From: Actinophytocola sp036378875
GTDB taxonomy: Bacteria > Actinomycetota > Actinomycetes > Mycobacteriales > Pseudonocardiaceae
Reading direction: 5' to 3'
DNA: 64,000 nucleotides
Assembly (NCBI RefSeq): GCF_036378875.1
Contig: NZ_DASUVO010000103.1
Location: 44,957-108,956, forward strand
The translations under genes and the position numbers were made by a program. Positions within the stretch are counted from its first letter, which is position 1. Every line of letters starts with the position of its first letter. The notes under the pieces are model-generated. The model was not told where the DNA came from. It was given only the letters and a program-made list of their open reading frames with translations, and searched no databases. This document shows, piece after piece, positions 1-9,411 of this stretch.

Positions 1-894
1 GGCCTGCAGGTTCAGCATCTGGCTGCCGACGATCACCGGCTTGGCGGCGGCCCGCGCGAACATGTTGGACCGCAGGATCGAGTCGGTCTCGATCGCGATG
101 TCGTCGTCCATCAGCATGATCTGGTCGACCGTGCCGGGCGAGGTGTGCTCCAGCGCCTCGTAGAACGCACGCGTGAAGCCGCCGGCGCCGCCCAGGTTGC
201 CCTGCTCGATGACCTCGAGCCGGTCACCGAGCGCGTTCACCAGCTCGCCGTAGCGGGCGTGGTCGCGCACCTTCTTGGGGCCCTGGTCGGCGACGAAGAC
301 CTTGCTGACCACGTCGAGCACGGCCTGGTCCTCGCCGAGCGAGAGCAGGGCGGCGACACAGTCGTCGAGCCGGCTGAACGTCGTGGTGCCGATCGCCATC
401 TTCTGGCGCCGCAGCGGCTTGTTCGACAGCCAGCACGCGTCGGTGATCTCGAGCGGGATGTTCTCGGTGAACACGTCGAACCACAGCCAGCCACCGTCCT
501 CGAACGGCGCGAGCGACACGTCGAACTCGAAGGCCTGCCAGTCGTCCTCGGCGTGCACCGGCGCACCGGTCAGGTGCACGAGGTCACCGTTCGGCTTCGA
601 GCGGTACACCTCGACGCGGCCGGCGCCCCGCACCCTCAGGTGCAGCGTGACCTGCTCGACCGTGGTCCAGCGCTTCCAGTAGCTGGCCGGGAACGCGTTG
701 AAGTACGACGCGAACGACACCCGTGCCGACGGTGGCACCTGGAGCTGGCGACGGGAGGAGACGTGGCAGTTCACGTTTTCCGGCTCGTCGAGGTACAACG
801 GCCGGACATCGAGCGGATCGCTCTCTTTTGGCAGGATCACGCGCCAGAGCACGCGATCGGCGTCAGGCTTGCTGGCAGTCGCCGGCTCGGCCAC
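1..894 (-). CDS. glfT2: Galactofuranosyltransferase GlfT2 (C-terminus cut by window edge)
   Basis: Family-2 glycosyltransferase that would extend the galactan of arabinogalactan using UDP-galactofuranose on the cytoplasmic face of the membrane. Only the first 298 residues lie in the window. The N-terminal beta-sandwich is recognisable (FNAFPASYWKRWTT near residues 66-78), followed by the GT-A fold with NLGGAGGF near 233-240 and the metal-binding DDD at 263-265. These match the M. tuberculosis GlfT2 pattern (about 637 aa) more closely than the paralogue immediately upstream does. The GTG start at 894 follows GGAGGAG at about 7 bp; no start lies further upstream in the natural gap. It is the second gene of a leftward pair, 152 bp after the paralogue. 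Family assignment is strong; substrate is inferred from the family. Confidence 0.88.
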   Translation of the reverse strand, partial: MAEPATASKPDADRVLWRVILPKESDPLDVRPLYLDEPENVNCHVSSRRQLQVPPSARVSFASYFNAFPASYWKRWTTVEQVTLHLRVRGAGRVEVYRSKPNGDLVHLTGAPVHAEDDWQAFEFDVSLAPFEDGGWLWFDVFTENIPLEITDACWLSNKPLRRQKMAIGTTTFSRLDDCVAALLSLGEDQAVLDVVSKVFVADQGPKKVRDHARYGELVNALGDRLEVIEQGNLGGAGGFTRAFYEALEHTSPGTVDQIMLMDDDIAIETDSILRSNMFARAAAKPVIVGSQMLNLQA

Positions 895-1046
895 GGTTCT
901 GCTCCTCCAGGAAGTGACTAGGACTTGCGGTCGTCAACCCGCACCCCAGCCGAGATGGTTGGGGGGTGGCGCCGAGACTCGGCACCGTCCACCTACTCCA
1001 ACCGCATCCTAGCCGCCCGTGGCTGGGCGGCGCCCGCGGGACAGGA

Positions 1047-2966
1047 TCACTCCAGCCCGTAGAGCCGGCGCCAGTTGTCTCGGCTGGTGAGATCGGCGGC
1101 GGCGGCCCGGTACTCCGCACGCGCGCGCGGGAGCTCCGCGACGATCCGGCGGGCGAGCTTGCCGGCCTGCTTGGCCAGCTTGAACGTCAGCTCGCGGTCC
1201 CGGCGCCGCACGCGCACGCCGCCCTGGGAACCGTCGGTGACGACGACCGTCTTGAACTGCGAGAGGTGCCACCAGGTGGCGTCCTCCTGCGCGACCGAGC
1301 CGATCTCGTGGACGGACTTGCCGAGGGCGAAGTAGATCAGTCGCTTGAGTAGCACCACGCGGTTCATGCTCGGCGCCGGCCCGGCCTGGACCATCGGCAT
1401 CTCGCCAGCCCGCAGGCCGGGGACGTCGGTCGCCGAGTGCATGACCGTGTCGGGGAAGTCGGCACGCAGGGCGTGCACCTCCCGCGCCGCGGCCGCGCCG
1501 CCGTCATGCAGGAAACCGGGGCCCTTCAGGTAGTCCTCGACCGCCTTGAGCACCGTGGCGGCGAGGCCGTACTGCATGGACAGCAGGCCGCGGACGACGC
1601 GGGAGAGGATGACCCGCGCGATCTGCTTGGGGTCGATCTCGGCGTGCAGCGAGGAAACGATCATGGCGTTGCGGACCGCGAAGTACTCGTTCCACTTGTC
1701 CGCGTCCTTCCAGTCGAAGTCCGCGTGCCACAGGCCGGCGCCCGGCAGTGTGACGGTCGGGAAGCCGTTGGCGCGGGCACGGTAGCCGTACTCGACGTCG
1801 TCCCACTGGAAGAACAGCGGCAGCGGCAGCCCGATGGTGGCGACCACCTCGGCCGGGATCAGGCAGGACCACCACGCGTTGTAGTCGGCGTCGACGCGGC
1901 GGTCACCCCGGTTGGGCTTGCCGGTCGGCACGCCGTCCTCGTCCTCCGCCTCCTCGGTCACGTCGACGTCGTCGAGCGCGCCACGCACGACCTGGCCCGG
2001 CACGAGCTGCGCGAAGTCCGCGTACTCCGCGCCGGCCAGCAGGATCGTGGGGTGCAGGAGCCGCAGCATCTGGCCGCCCACGATGGTCGGCTCGGAGGTG
2101 CGGTTGGCGAACGCGGTGAGCCGCACGGCGATCTCCGGCTCGCACAGCACGTCGTCGTCCATGAGCAGCACGTTCGCGTGTGCGGAGCCACGCTCGGTGA
2201 CCTCGTACATGCCTCGGCCGAAGCCGCCGGCACCACCGAGGTTGGGCTGACGCAGGTAGCGCAGCCGCCCGGCGAGGTCCTGCTCGATCGTGGCGAACGC
2301 CGGCCGGGACTCGACGGTGTCGGTGCCCTGGTCCACCACGTAGATCGCGTCGAGCACCTCGAGCGCCTCGTCGTCGGCGGCCAGGGACTGGAGGGTCTTG
2401 GTGCAGTCGTCGGCACGGTTGAACGTGCAGATCACGACGGCTGTCGGGCGGAGGCGCTCCGGCGACTCGACGGTCCAGCGCAGGCGCTCCACGACCAGCT
2501 CGGCGTCGGACGCGGCGAACTCCAGCCACAGGAAGCCGCCGTCGAGGAACTTGTCCAGCTTGGTGCGCAGCGTGACCTGCCCGCCGTGCTGCGCGGTGAC
2601 CTCCTCGGCCGCGACCGTGCGCGTGTCGCCCTTGCTGTCTGAGGCGATGAGCGCGACGCGGCCCGTGCCGGCCACGGTCAACTCGGCCTGGACCTCGGTG
2701 ACCACCGTCCAGCGCTGCCAGTAGCTCGCCGGGAAGCGGCCGAAGTACGTGTCCGTGGACACCTCGGAACCGGCGTGCACGACGAGCCGCTGCCGATGCC
2801 GCGCCGCGGTGCCGACGACGATCTGCGCGTACAGCTCGTCGGGGCAAACCGGGTCGGGACCGCGGAACAGGCCGCGCTGCGCGACCAGGCGGCCACTTGG
2901 CACGTGCTCCACGAGTCGCTCGTCGGGGGCCGAGGTCTCACTGGCGGTCGAGGTGCTGCCGAGCAT
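1047..2966 (-). CDS. GlfT2-like galactofuranosyltransferase paralogue
   Basis: A 639-residue protein with the full GlfT2 architecture: N-terminal beta-sandwich (FPASYWQRWT near 78-87), GT-A catalytic core with CTFNRADD near 180-187, NLGGAGGF near 242-249, metal-binding DDD at 270-272, WDD at 388-390 and a catalytic-type His at 414 in the WHADFDWKD segment, then the C-terminal helical region. It likely adds galactofuranose or a similar sugar to a cell-wall polymer. It is more diverged from mycobacterial GlfT2 than the gene just downstream, so it may have a different acceptor or linkage. An AGGAGG lies about 12 bp before the ATG. Both genes read leftward and are probably co-transcribed. The tandem pair is unusual. 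Confidence 0.85.
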   Translation of the reverse strand: MLGSTSTASETSAPDERLVEHVPSGRLVAQRGLFRGPDPVCPDELYAQIVVGTAARHRQRLVVHAGSEVSTDTYFGRFPASYWQRWTVVTEVQAELTVAGTGRVALIASDSKGDTRTVAAEEVTAQHGGQVTLRTKLDKFLDGGFLWLEFAASDAELVVERLRWTVESPERLRPTAVVICTFNRADDCTKTLQSLAADDEALEVLDAIYVVDQGTDTVESRPAFATIEQDLAGRLRYLRQPNLGGAGGFGRGMYEVTERGSAHANVLLMDDDVLCEPEIAVRLTAFANRTSEPTIVGGQMLRLLHPTILLAGAEYADFAQLVPGQVVRGALDDVDVTEEAEDEDGVPTGKPNRGDRRVDADYNAWWSCLIPAEVVATIGLPLPLFFQWDDVEYGYRARANGFPTVTLPGAGLWHADFDWKDADKWNEYFAVRNAMIVSSLHAEIDPKQIARVILSRVVRGLLSMQYGLAATVLKAVEDYLKGPGFLHDGGAAAAREVHALRADFPDTVMHSATDVPGLRAGEMPMVQAGPAPSMNRVVLLKRLIYFALGKSVHEIGSVAQEDATWWHLSQFKTVVVTDGSQGGVRVRRRDRELTFKLAKQAGKLARRIVAELPRARAEYRAAAADLTSRDNWRRLYGLE

Positions 2967-3070
2967 GTCGAGTCCAGTCCTCCTGGGAGTAGGCAGGTTG
3001 TCCCAGGGTACCTACGCAGCACCGTGTGGTTACCGTTAGGTCACAACTGGGCGGCTGCCAGGCCACAGGT

Positions 3071-5884
3071 TCATCTCCGAACATCGACAACCCAGCCATA
3101 CAACGAGTTGTAGAAGATGTAGCCGCCCTGGAAGTCCGAACGGCGCCCGCCTGGCACCGCCCGTTCGCCGGTGATCGGGTAGCCCAGGTACGAGCGCTCC
3201 CACCCCAGCGCGGCGTACCGGCCACGGATCGCGCCGACGACCTCCCACGCGCCGGTCGCGGGTGACCAGAAGATCGTGCCGCGCTCGAAGTGCTGGATAC
3301 GACCCGTGCGGTTCGCGGTGTAGCCCTCGGGGCCGGTCGGGAAGCCGAGTGCCGGCCCGCCGCCGAGCGTGGCCCACCGGCCGAGCACCGCGCCGTACAG
3401 CTCCCACGCGCCGTACCACGGTGTCCAGTAGATGGAGCCGCGCTCGAAGTGGTTGAAGCGGGCGTTGGGAGCGCCGCCCTCGTCGGTGATCGGGTAGCCG
3501 AGGGCCGACGTCTCGGCGCCGATGGCGCGGTAGCGGGCGTGGATCGCGCCGATCAGCACGTGTACGCCGGTGTTCGGGTGCCAGTAGATGCCCTGTCCGC
3601 GGGCCAGCAGCTGGAACCGGCCGCCACCCGCGCCGGCGAGCTCGTCCGTTGCCGGCATGCCGAGCACCAGGTGCCCGCCGAACGACAGGTACTTCCACCG
3701 GATCGCGCCCACCATCACGTGTGCGCCGGTCGCGGGCGACCAGTACATGCTGCCCCGCGCGTAGGTGCGCCACCGGACGGTCGCGTCGCCCTGCTCCACG
3801 GCGGTCGGCTCGCCGAGGCTGGACCGGAGCGTGGCGTCGGCGTCGTACCGGCGGTCGATCGGCGTGGCGTAGCGGACCTCGACGACCTGGTCGGCGTCGG
3901 GCAGGGTGATCGTGCGGACGCGTTCGGTGGTGCCGTCGCCCCACCGGTCGAACGTGGCCACACCGTCGAGTGCCTGGTCCGGCGCGGTGATCGTGAGCTG
4001 GGTGCCGACCGTGAACAGACCGGACGAGGTGGTCTCGCCGCCGATGCTGAAGGCGGCCGGTGTCGTGCTGTCGATGGTCACCCTGCGTTGCCGCGGCCAT
4101 ACCACGAACGTGGACGACGTGATGGCGCCTGTCGAGTCGGTCGCGAACGCCGTGACCTCGAGCCTGCTGTCCCCGGGATGGCCATCGAAGGTGAGCCGGA
4201 ACGCCGGACCGTCCTGCCGGGCCCCGGGGTGCCGGTGGCAGTCGGCCGGTGCCACGCAGTGGACGAAGTCGGTCGCCCAGGTCACGGTGACCGGGCCGTC
4301 CTCGGCGTCGGTCGCGGAGGCGTCCGCCGCGACGAGGTCGCCGACCGCGTACGTGTAGGCGGGGTCCGGTGCCCGCAGGGACAGTTCCGGCGCGTGGTTG
4401 CCCGGATAGACGGTGGCCGTCGTGGTGGCCGTCGCGCCGCCGGGGTCACTGGCGGTCAAGGTGACCGTGAAACTCTCCTGCGTGGCCGGGTAGACGTGGC
4501 TGACCTGCTCGCCCGTACCGGTCCCGCCGTCGCCGAAGTTCCACGTGTAGGTCAGCGGGTCGCCGTTCGGGTCGGTCGACTGGGCGGCGTCGAAGGTGAC
4601 CGTGCGTGCCGCCGCCTCGACCGTTGAGGTGATCGCTGGATCGGGTGAGGAGTTGCCGGGCGCGTACACGAGCCGGCGCAGCTTGCCGGACGCGATGTCG
4701 GCGTAGACGACGTCCCCACCCGTCGGGACGGTGCCGAACTTGACCGGGGCGCCGATCCCGTTGCCGAACCCGGCTGTCTCCGGCGACGTGGTCAGCACGC
4801 CGCGGCCGTCGAAGTCCAACGTCCACAGCACCTGGTCGACGTAGTCGCCGAAGAAGTAGCGGCCCCGGTACTGGGTCGGGTACGAGTCCCCGGTGTAGAA
4901 CACGCCGCCGGTCACCGCGCTGCCACCGACGTGCGGGTACGAGTACAGCGGCTTGGCCGTCGAGACGCCCGCGCACTCCGGGTACTCCTGCCAGCCGGTC
5001 TGTTGCCCGCCCTCCCAGCACGGCCAGCCGTAGTTGTTGCCCGGGGTGACGAGGTTGACCTCCTCGACGGCGCCTGCCCCGACATCGCCGAGGACCGGCC
5101 GGCCGGTGCCCGGCTCCAGGCTGAACCGGAACGGGCTGCGGAAGCCGCTCGCGAAGACCTGGCTGCGGGGTGCGCCCGGGTTGGCGGGGTCGTAGTAGGG
5201 GTTGGTCGCCACGCCGGAGCCGTCCGGGTTGACGTGGAGGAGCTTGCCGTGCGGGTCGTTCAGGTCGAGCGCACGCAGCGAGGCGCGTGGGATGCCCAGG
5301 TACTCCGCGTTGTCGCCGATGGAGATCCACACGGTGCCGTCGGCCGCGGCGACCAGGCCGGTCAGGCCGTGGGTGTGGTAGTCGGCGTAGGTCTGTAGGA
5401 CGGTCTGCTCGTCCGCCAGTCCCACCGGGCTGCCGTCGGCGTCGGTGGTGGCGGTCCAGCGGCTCACCCGCAGCACCCCGTTCGCGCCGGAGCCGGGACC
5501 GGTCGCGGACACCGCCCGCGCGGTGTAGACCGCCCGGCTGGTCGCGTAGTCGGGCGCCACCGCCAGGCCGATGAGACCGAGGTCGCCCGTGCCGTTGGTC
5601 GGGAGGTTGGCGATCTGCACCGGCGAGCCCACCCTCGGCAACCACATGACCTTGCCGTACTTGCCGGCGACCAGGATCGTCTCGTCAGGCAGGTAGGCGA
5701 AATCGGTGAGGCCGTCGCCAAGACCGCCCGAGGAAATGCCGCGTAGACCCGTGTCGATGTCGCGGAGCACGAAGCCGTTCGCGAGTGTCGGCGCAGCGGC
5801 TGCGGTCGTCGCCGGCAACACGGTGAGGAGCGCCGCCATCACCGCCAGCACGGACAACAACACGGCACGAGACGAGGTCGTCAC
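3071..5884 (-). CDS. Secreted PQQ-type sugar dehydrogenase-like protein with PKD and LGFP repeats
   Basis: Large exported protein of 937 residues from the GTG at 5884, preceded by GAGGGG at about 7 bp; a GTG at 5899 would add five residues but has a poorer ribosome site. Counting from 5899: a signal peptide ends near 36; a six-bladed GSDH/sorbosone-type beta-propeller covers about 40-412 (DHGLT-like HTHGLTGL near 176, GWPCWEG near 291); a PKD domain covers about 422-498 (TWNFGDGG); Ig-like segments cover 500-680; and LGFP repeats cover about 690-942 (LGMPATDE, LGYPITDE, LGFPTGPE). LGFP modules occur in mycolic-acid actinobacteria on wall-associated proteins, so it probably sits at the cell surface. 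The oxidised substrate is unknown. A related protein lacking LGFP repeats lies at 61488-63752. Confidence 0.82.
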   Translation of the reverse strand: MTTSSRAVLLSVLAVMAALLTVLPATTAAAAPTLANGFVLRDIDTGLRGISSGGLGDGLTDFAYLPDETILVAGKYGKVMWLPRVGSPVQIANLPTNGTGDLGLIGLAVAPDYATSRAVYTARAVSATGPGSGANGVLRVSRWTATTDADGSPVGLADEQTVLQTYADYHTHGLTGLVAAADGTVWISIGDNAEYLGIPRASLRALDLNDPHGKLLHVNPDGSGVATNPYYDPANPGAPRSQVFASGFRSPFRFSLEPGTGRPVLGDVGAGAVEEVNLVTPGNNYGWPCWEGGQQTGWQEYPECAGVSTAKPLYSYPHVGGSAVTGGVFYTGDSYPTQYRGRYFFGDYVDQVLWTLDFDGRGVLTTSPETAGFGNGIGAPVKFGTVPTGGDVVYADIASGKLRRLVYAPGNSSPDPAITSTVEAAARTVTFDAAQSTDPNGDPLTYTWNFGDGGTGTGEQVSHVYPATQESFTVTLTASDPGGATATTTATVYPGNHAPELSLRAPDPAYTYAVGDLVAADASATDAEDGPVTVTWATDFVHCVAPADCHRHPGARQDGPAFRLTFDGHPGDSRLEVTAFATDSTGAITSSTFVVWPRQRRVTIDSTTPAAFSIGGETTSSGLFTVGTQLTITAPDQALDGVATFDRWGDGTTERVRTITLPDADQVVEVRYATPIDRRYDADATLRSSLGEPTAVEQGDATVRWRTYARGSMYWSPATGAHVMVGAIRWKYLSFGGHLVLGMPATDELAGAGGGRFQLLARGQGIYWHPNTGVHVLIGAIHARYRAIGAETSALGYPITDEGGAPNARFNHFERGSIYWTPWYGAWELYGAVLGRWATLGGGPALGFPTGPEGYTANRTGRIQHFERGTIFWSPATGAWEVVGAIRGRYAALGWERSYLGYPITGERAVPGGRRSDFQGGYIFYNSLYGWVVDVRR

Positions 5885-6121
5885 AGGGCGGCCCCTCACG
5901 ATCGGGTCGGCAGGATCGACTGCGAGTTAGCTGGTCCTGCCCTGGGTCGCCCGAATAGGTGGCCGCGTTTCAACCAAACGGGTTAATACGTTCGAACGGC
6001 CGACACGAACGTCCGGTGAAAGGTTGACGGGGACGTCGCGCGAAAGGCACCTATCTATCCCTTTTAGAATCGGCTCCGCCCCAACGCTGGGATCCGGTCG
6101 AGACACGAGGTTGCCCCGCCG

Positions 6122-8113
6122 ATGAACTGGTTCGAAGCCCTGCCCGCGATCGGTGCGACCGTGGCCTGGCTGCTGGTGCCCGGTCTGGCCGTCAGTTATC
6201 TGGTTGGACTACGCGGCATCGCCGCGTGGGGTCTCGCACCCGTCACGAGCATCGCGGTGATCGCCACCACCGCCGTCGTCGTCGAGAAGCTCGGGATCGG
6301 CTGGAGCGTGGGCGCCGCGCTGATCGCGTGCGCCGCGGTCGTGGTCGTGGCCGGGGCCGTGGGATTCCTGTTGCGCCGCAAGGCGATCTTCGCCGCGAAC
6401 GCCGACCCGCGGGGCGTGTCGCTCGCCGGGTTCCTCGGGCTCCTGCCGGCCGTGGTGCTCGGCATGATCGGCGTGATCGCGGTCATCAGCGCGCCGGACG
6501 CCCTCAACCAGACCTACGACGCGTTGTTCCACTACAACGCGCTCGCCTACATCCGCGACTCCCACGAGGCGTCGTCGCTGACACTCGCCACGCTGGGCAA
6601 CCCAGAGGTCAAGGGCGTCTTCTACCCGGCGGCGTGGCACGACGTCACCTCGCTCGTGATGATGTCGACCGGTGCGAGCATCCCGCTGGCCGCCAACGTG
6701 GTGACCATCGCGTGCGCGGTGCTCATCTGGCCGCTGTCCTGCCTGCTGCTGGTACGGCAGCTGTTCGGCCGGAACATCGGCGCGCTGGCGATCACCGGAA
6801 CCCTCAGCATCGGCTTCACCGCGTTCCCGTGGGACCTGCTCGGGTTCGGGATCCTGTGGCCGAACCTGCTCGGCATGTCGTTCGCGCCGGCCGCGCTCGC
6901 GGTCGCCTTCACCGTGACGCGCTGGGTGAACGACGACGCGATCGGCGTGGGTCGCGGCTTGCTCGCCGCCGGGATCGCCCTGATCGCCGTCGGCTTCGCG
7001 CACCCGAACATCTTGTTCTCGGTCGGGGTGCTCTCGCTGTTCCCGATCGCGGCGCGGCTCGGTGTCCGCGCGTGGGAGTTGCACAAGGCCGGCCGCACGG
7101 TCCGCGGGGCCGTCGAGGTGGTCGTGGTCACCGCCTTCGCCGGGTTCGTGTGGTGGTACACCGCCACCGCGCCCGCGTTCGCCGCCACCCGCGACCAGTA
7201 CTGGCCGCCGTTCGAGACACCGGCCAACGCGGTCGGCGAGGTGCTGCTGAACGCCACGCACGGGGCCAACGCGCTGTGGATGCTCTCGATCGTGGTGGTG
7301 CTCGGCGTGTTCGCCGCAAGCCGCGACTGGCCGGTGCTGCGACTCGTCGTCGTGGGACACCTGGCCACCACGTTCCTGTACGTACTGACCGCCGCCGTGA
7401 ACGTGCCGGAGACCAAGAAGTTCACCGGCTACTGGTACAACGACTCACACCGGCTCGCCGCCGTCCTGCCGATCACCGCGGTGCCACTCGCCGTCGGCGG
7501 CATCCTGTTCATCGCCTCGAAGATCCTGACCAGGGACACGGAGAAGGTGTGGCGCGGTCGCACCGCCACCACGGTCACCGTCGGACTGGTGGCGCTGCTG
7601 CTCGTGGTCACCGGCGGTCTGTACCCGACCGACCGCGAGGGCCGGATGGCCGCCGGCTACCACGTGCCGGAGAAGGAAGAGCTCGTCAACTCCGAGACAC
7701 AGGCGTTCTTCGAGCGGATCAAGGACGAGATCCCGGAGGACGCCCTGGTGGCGGGCAACCCGTTCAACGGCAGCGCCATGCTGTGGGCGCTCGAGGACCG
7801 CGAGGTGCTGTTCCCGCACTTCCGCAGCGTCCAGAGCGCGGAACAGGACTACATCGCCGCCCACCTGGACGACGCCGCCAGAGACCCCAAGGTGTGCCGC
7901 GCGGTCCGGAGCCTGGGCATCGACTTCCTGCTGGTGGGCGGCGGCACGTTCCGCACGACCGACCCCAAGTGGGAGTACTACGAGGGCGTGGACGACCCAG
8001 GCCGTTCGGCAGGCTTCGAGCTGGTCGACACGGACGGTGACAGCAAGCTGTACCGCATCACGGCCTGCGGTGTGCTGGGCGACGACACGAAGAGCCAGGC
8101 GTCCGGCTCGTAA
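6122..8113 (+). CDS. DUF6541-like polytopic membrane protein
   Basis: A 663-residue protein with about 12-14 hydrophobic segments over residues 1-500, then a roughly 150-residue soluble C-terminal domain with PEDALVAGNPFNGSAML and a FLLVGGGTF strand. The layout and the conserved YDALFHYNALAYIRD and FYPAAWHD segments resemble the actinobacterial DUF6541 family, which often lies in cell-envelope polysaccharide loci and looks like a GT-C-type transferase. It sits among glycosyltransferases here, fitting a role in wall glycan assembly. No catalytic residue can be assigned with confidence. The ATG is preceded by GAGG at about 11 bp. It converges on the glycosyltransferase at 8156 across a strong hairpin. 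Confidence 0.7.
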   Translation: MNWFEALPAIGATVAWLLVPGLAVSYLVGLRGIAAWGLAPVTSIAVIATTAVVVEKLGIGWSVGAALIACAAVVVVAGAVGFLLRRKAIFAANADPRGVSLAGFLGLLPAVVLGMIGVIAVISAPDALNQTYDALFHYNALAYIRDSHEASSLTLATLGNPEVKGVFYPAAWHDVTSLVMMSTGASIPLAANVVTIACAVLIWPLSCLLLVRQLFGRNIGALAITGTLSIGFTAFPWDLLGFGILWPNLLGMSFAPAALAVAFTVTRWVNDDAIGVGRGLLAAGIALIAVGFAHPNILFSVGVLSLFPIAARLGVRAWELHKAGRTVRGAVEVVVVTAFAGFVWWYTATAPAFAATRDQYWPPFETPANAVGEVLLNATHGANALWMLSIVVVLGVFAASRDWPVLRLVVVGHLATTFLYVLTAAVNVPETKKFTGYWYNDSHRLAAVLPITAVPLAVGGILFIASKILTRDTEKVWRGRTATTVTVGLVALLLVVTGGLYPTDREGRMAAGYHVPEKEELVNSETQAFFERIKDEIPEDALVAGNPFNGSAMLWALEDREVLFPHFRSVQSAEQDYIAAHLDDAARDPKVCRAVRSLGIDFLLVGGGTFRTTDPKWEYYEGVDDPGRSAGFELVDTDGDSKLYRITACGVLGDDTKSQASGS

Positions 8114-8118
8114 GCTTT

Positions 8119-8152
8119 ACGACGGGCTGCGGGGAACCCCCGCAGCCCGTCG
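8119..8152. terminator. Bidirectional terminator hairpin
   Basis: A perfect 16-bp stem (ACGACGGGCTGCGGGG paired with its complement) around a 2-base loop lies between two convergent genes ending at 8113 and 8156. It should stop transcription from both sides; no U-tract is seen, as is usual in actinobacteria. Confidence 0.85.
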
Positions 8153-8155
8153 TGA

Positions 8156-9046
8156 TCAGCTGCGGCCTGGGCCGAAAGCGTGCCGTAGCAAGGGCTCCAC
8201 GCCGTTCCGGGCGCGGAGCGCCTGCGGCAGCAGGGTCAGCGCGAAGAACCGGGACGACAGGTGCAGTCGCGCGACCCTGGCGGCCTTGTGCCAGCCGTGG
8301 GCGTCCATCTGGTCGGCCACGTCCGCGAAGAAGTTGCCCGCCTCGGTGAAACGGGAGCCGTCGAACGCGGTGGCCGACGACTCGCTCGCGTCGTGCCGGC
8401 GGTACTCGAAGCACACGGTCTTGTCCGCGATCAGGCGCTCGCCGCGCTGCACCAGCTCGATCAGCAGCGCCAGGTCCTGGATCACCTTCAGCTCGGGCCG
8501 GAACCGCAGGCCCTTGAGCGCCTCGGAGCGCCAGCAGATCGACGGGAAGTACAGCCAGTCGCCACGCAGCAGGCTCACGGCCAGGTTCTCGCCGGAAAGC
8601 CCGTACCGGCGCTCGAACCTCGGCGCGTACAGACGCTGCTTGGCCTCGTCGGCCAGCGTCCTCGTCGCGTTGCCCACGCTGTCGATGACCCGCACGCCCG
8701 GCTGGATGATGCCGACGTCCGGGTGGTCGGCGTGCACGCCACGCACGACGCGGACGTAGTTGGGCAGCATCAGGTCGTCACAGCCGATGATCACGGCCAG
8801 CTCGTGCTCGACGAGCTCGAGGCAGCGGTTGAAGTTGCCCGTCAGCCCCAGGTTCTTCGGGTTGTGCAGGTACCGGACCCGCTCGTCGTCGATGGTCGCG
8901 AACCACTCCGGCACGGCCGGGTCGGAGCTGTCGTCGACGACGGTCAGTCGCCAGTGGGGGTCGTCCTGGGCCAGGACGCTACGGACGGACGCCTGCATCA
9001 ACGCGACGTCGCCGTAGAACGGCATCATGATGTCGACGGTGGTCAT
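8156..9046 (-). CDS. Family-2 glycosyltransferase
   Basis: A 296-residue cytoplasmic GT-A enzyme: MMPFYGDV at residues 7-14, VVDDSSDP near 36-43, NPKNLGLTGNFN near 62-73 and the nucleotide-sugar-binding GCDD near 88-91. It would transfer a sugar to a lipid- or polymer-linked acceptor; donor and acceptor cannot be read from the sequence. The start is the ATG at 9046, which overlaps the stop of the upstream DUF2304 gene as ATGA. A longer upstream reading frame exists but is the antisense-rich shadow of that gene. It is the last gene of a leftward operon with 9043-9411, 9408-10190 and probably 10202-11539. Confidence 0.88.
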   Translation of the reverse strand: MTTVDIMMPFYGDVALMQASVRSVLAQDDPHWRLTVVDDSSDPAVPEWFATIDDERVRYLHNPKNLGLTGNFNRCLELVEHELAVIIGCDDLMLPNYVRVVRGVHADHPDVGIIQPGVRVIDSVGNATRTLADEAKQRLYAPRFERRYGLSGENLAVSLLRGDWLYFPSICWRSEALKGLRFRPELKVIQDLALLIELVQRGERLIADKTVCFEYRRHDASESSATAFDGSRFTEAGNFFADVADQMDAHGWHKAARVARLHLSSRFFALTLLPQALRARNGVEPLLRHAFGPGRS

Positions 9047-9411
9047 TCGGTCACGTTCTCGCGCTTGTCCTTCTGCAGCTGCTCGACCTCGAGCCGCAGG
9101 ATGGCCTGGTCCTCGGCGAGCTTGCGGGTCTCGTTCTCCAGCCGCGACACCTCCCACGAGAGGTGCAGCACGACGCCGACCAGGAACACGATGCCGACGA
9201 AGAACAGGAGGTTGGACGGGACGGCCACACCGAGCAGGTCCGAGGACCAGCCCAGGATGCCCGGGAACACCGTGAAGACCAGCAGCAGGATGCCGACGAA
9301 CAGCCACAGGACGGCGTACTTCTCGGTGAGCTGACGCCTGCGCAGGAGCTCCACGATGCCGGCGAGGACCAGCACGCTGCCGACCAGTTGGGCCAGGTAC
9401 GTAGTGGTCAT
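9043..9411 (-). CDS. DUF2304 small membrane protein
   Basis: A 122-residue protein with three hydrophobic segments (about 5-22, 32-51, 66-86) followed by a charged, heptad-like C-terminal helix (about 88-118) likely to form a coiled coil. This is the DUF2304 pattern. The family regularly neighbours dolichol-phosphate-mannose-synthase-like glycosyltransferases, as here, where it is sandwiched by 4-bp overlaps between the polyprenyl glycosyltransferase (9408) and the family-2 glycosyltransferase (9046). A membrane anchor or partner role for the glycosyltransferase is inference. Confidence 0.8.
   Translation of the reverse strand: MTTTYLAQLVGSVLVLAGIVELLRRRQLTEKYAVLWLFVGILLLVFTVFPGILGWSSDLLGVAVPSNLLFFVGIVFLVGVVLHLSWEVSRLENETRKLAEDQAILRLEVEQLQKDKRENVTE

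Noticed and set aside
1437..2642. Long rightward open frame opposite the GlfT2-like gene
   Set aside because: Composition is Val/Gly/Arg/Asp-rich as expected for the antisense of a high-G+C gene, no domain signature, and it lies fully inside a clear minus-strand gene.
3290..4627. Rightward 445-codon open frame opposite the LGFP protein
   Set aside because: Antisense shadow: no motif, biased composition, no ribosome site.
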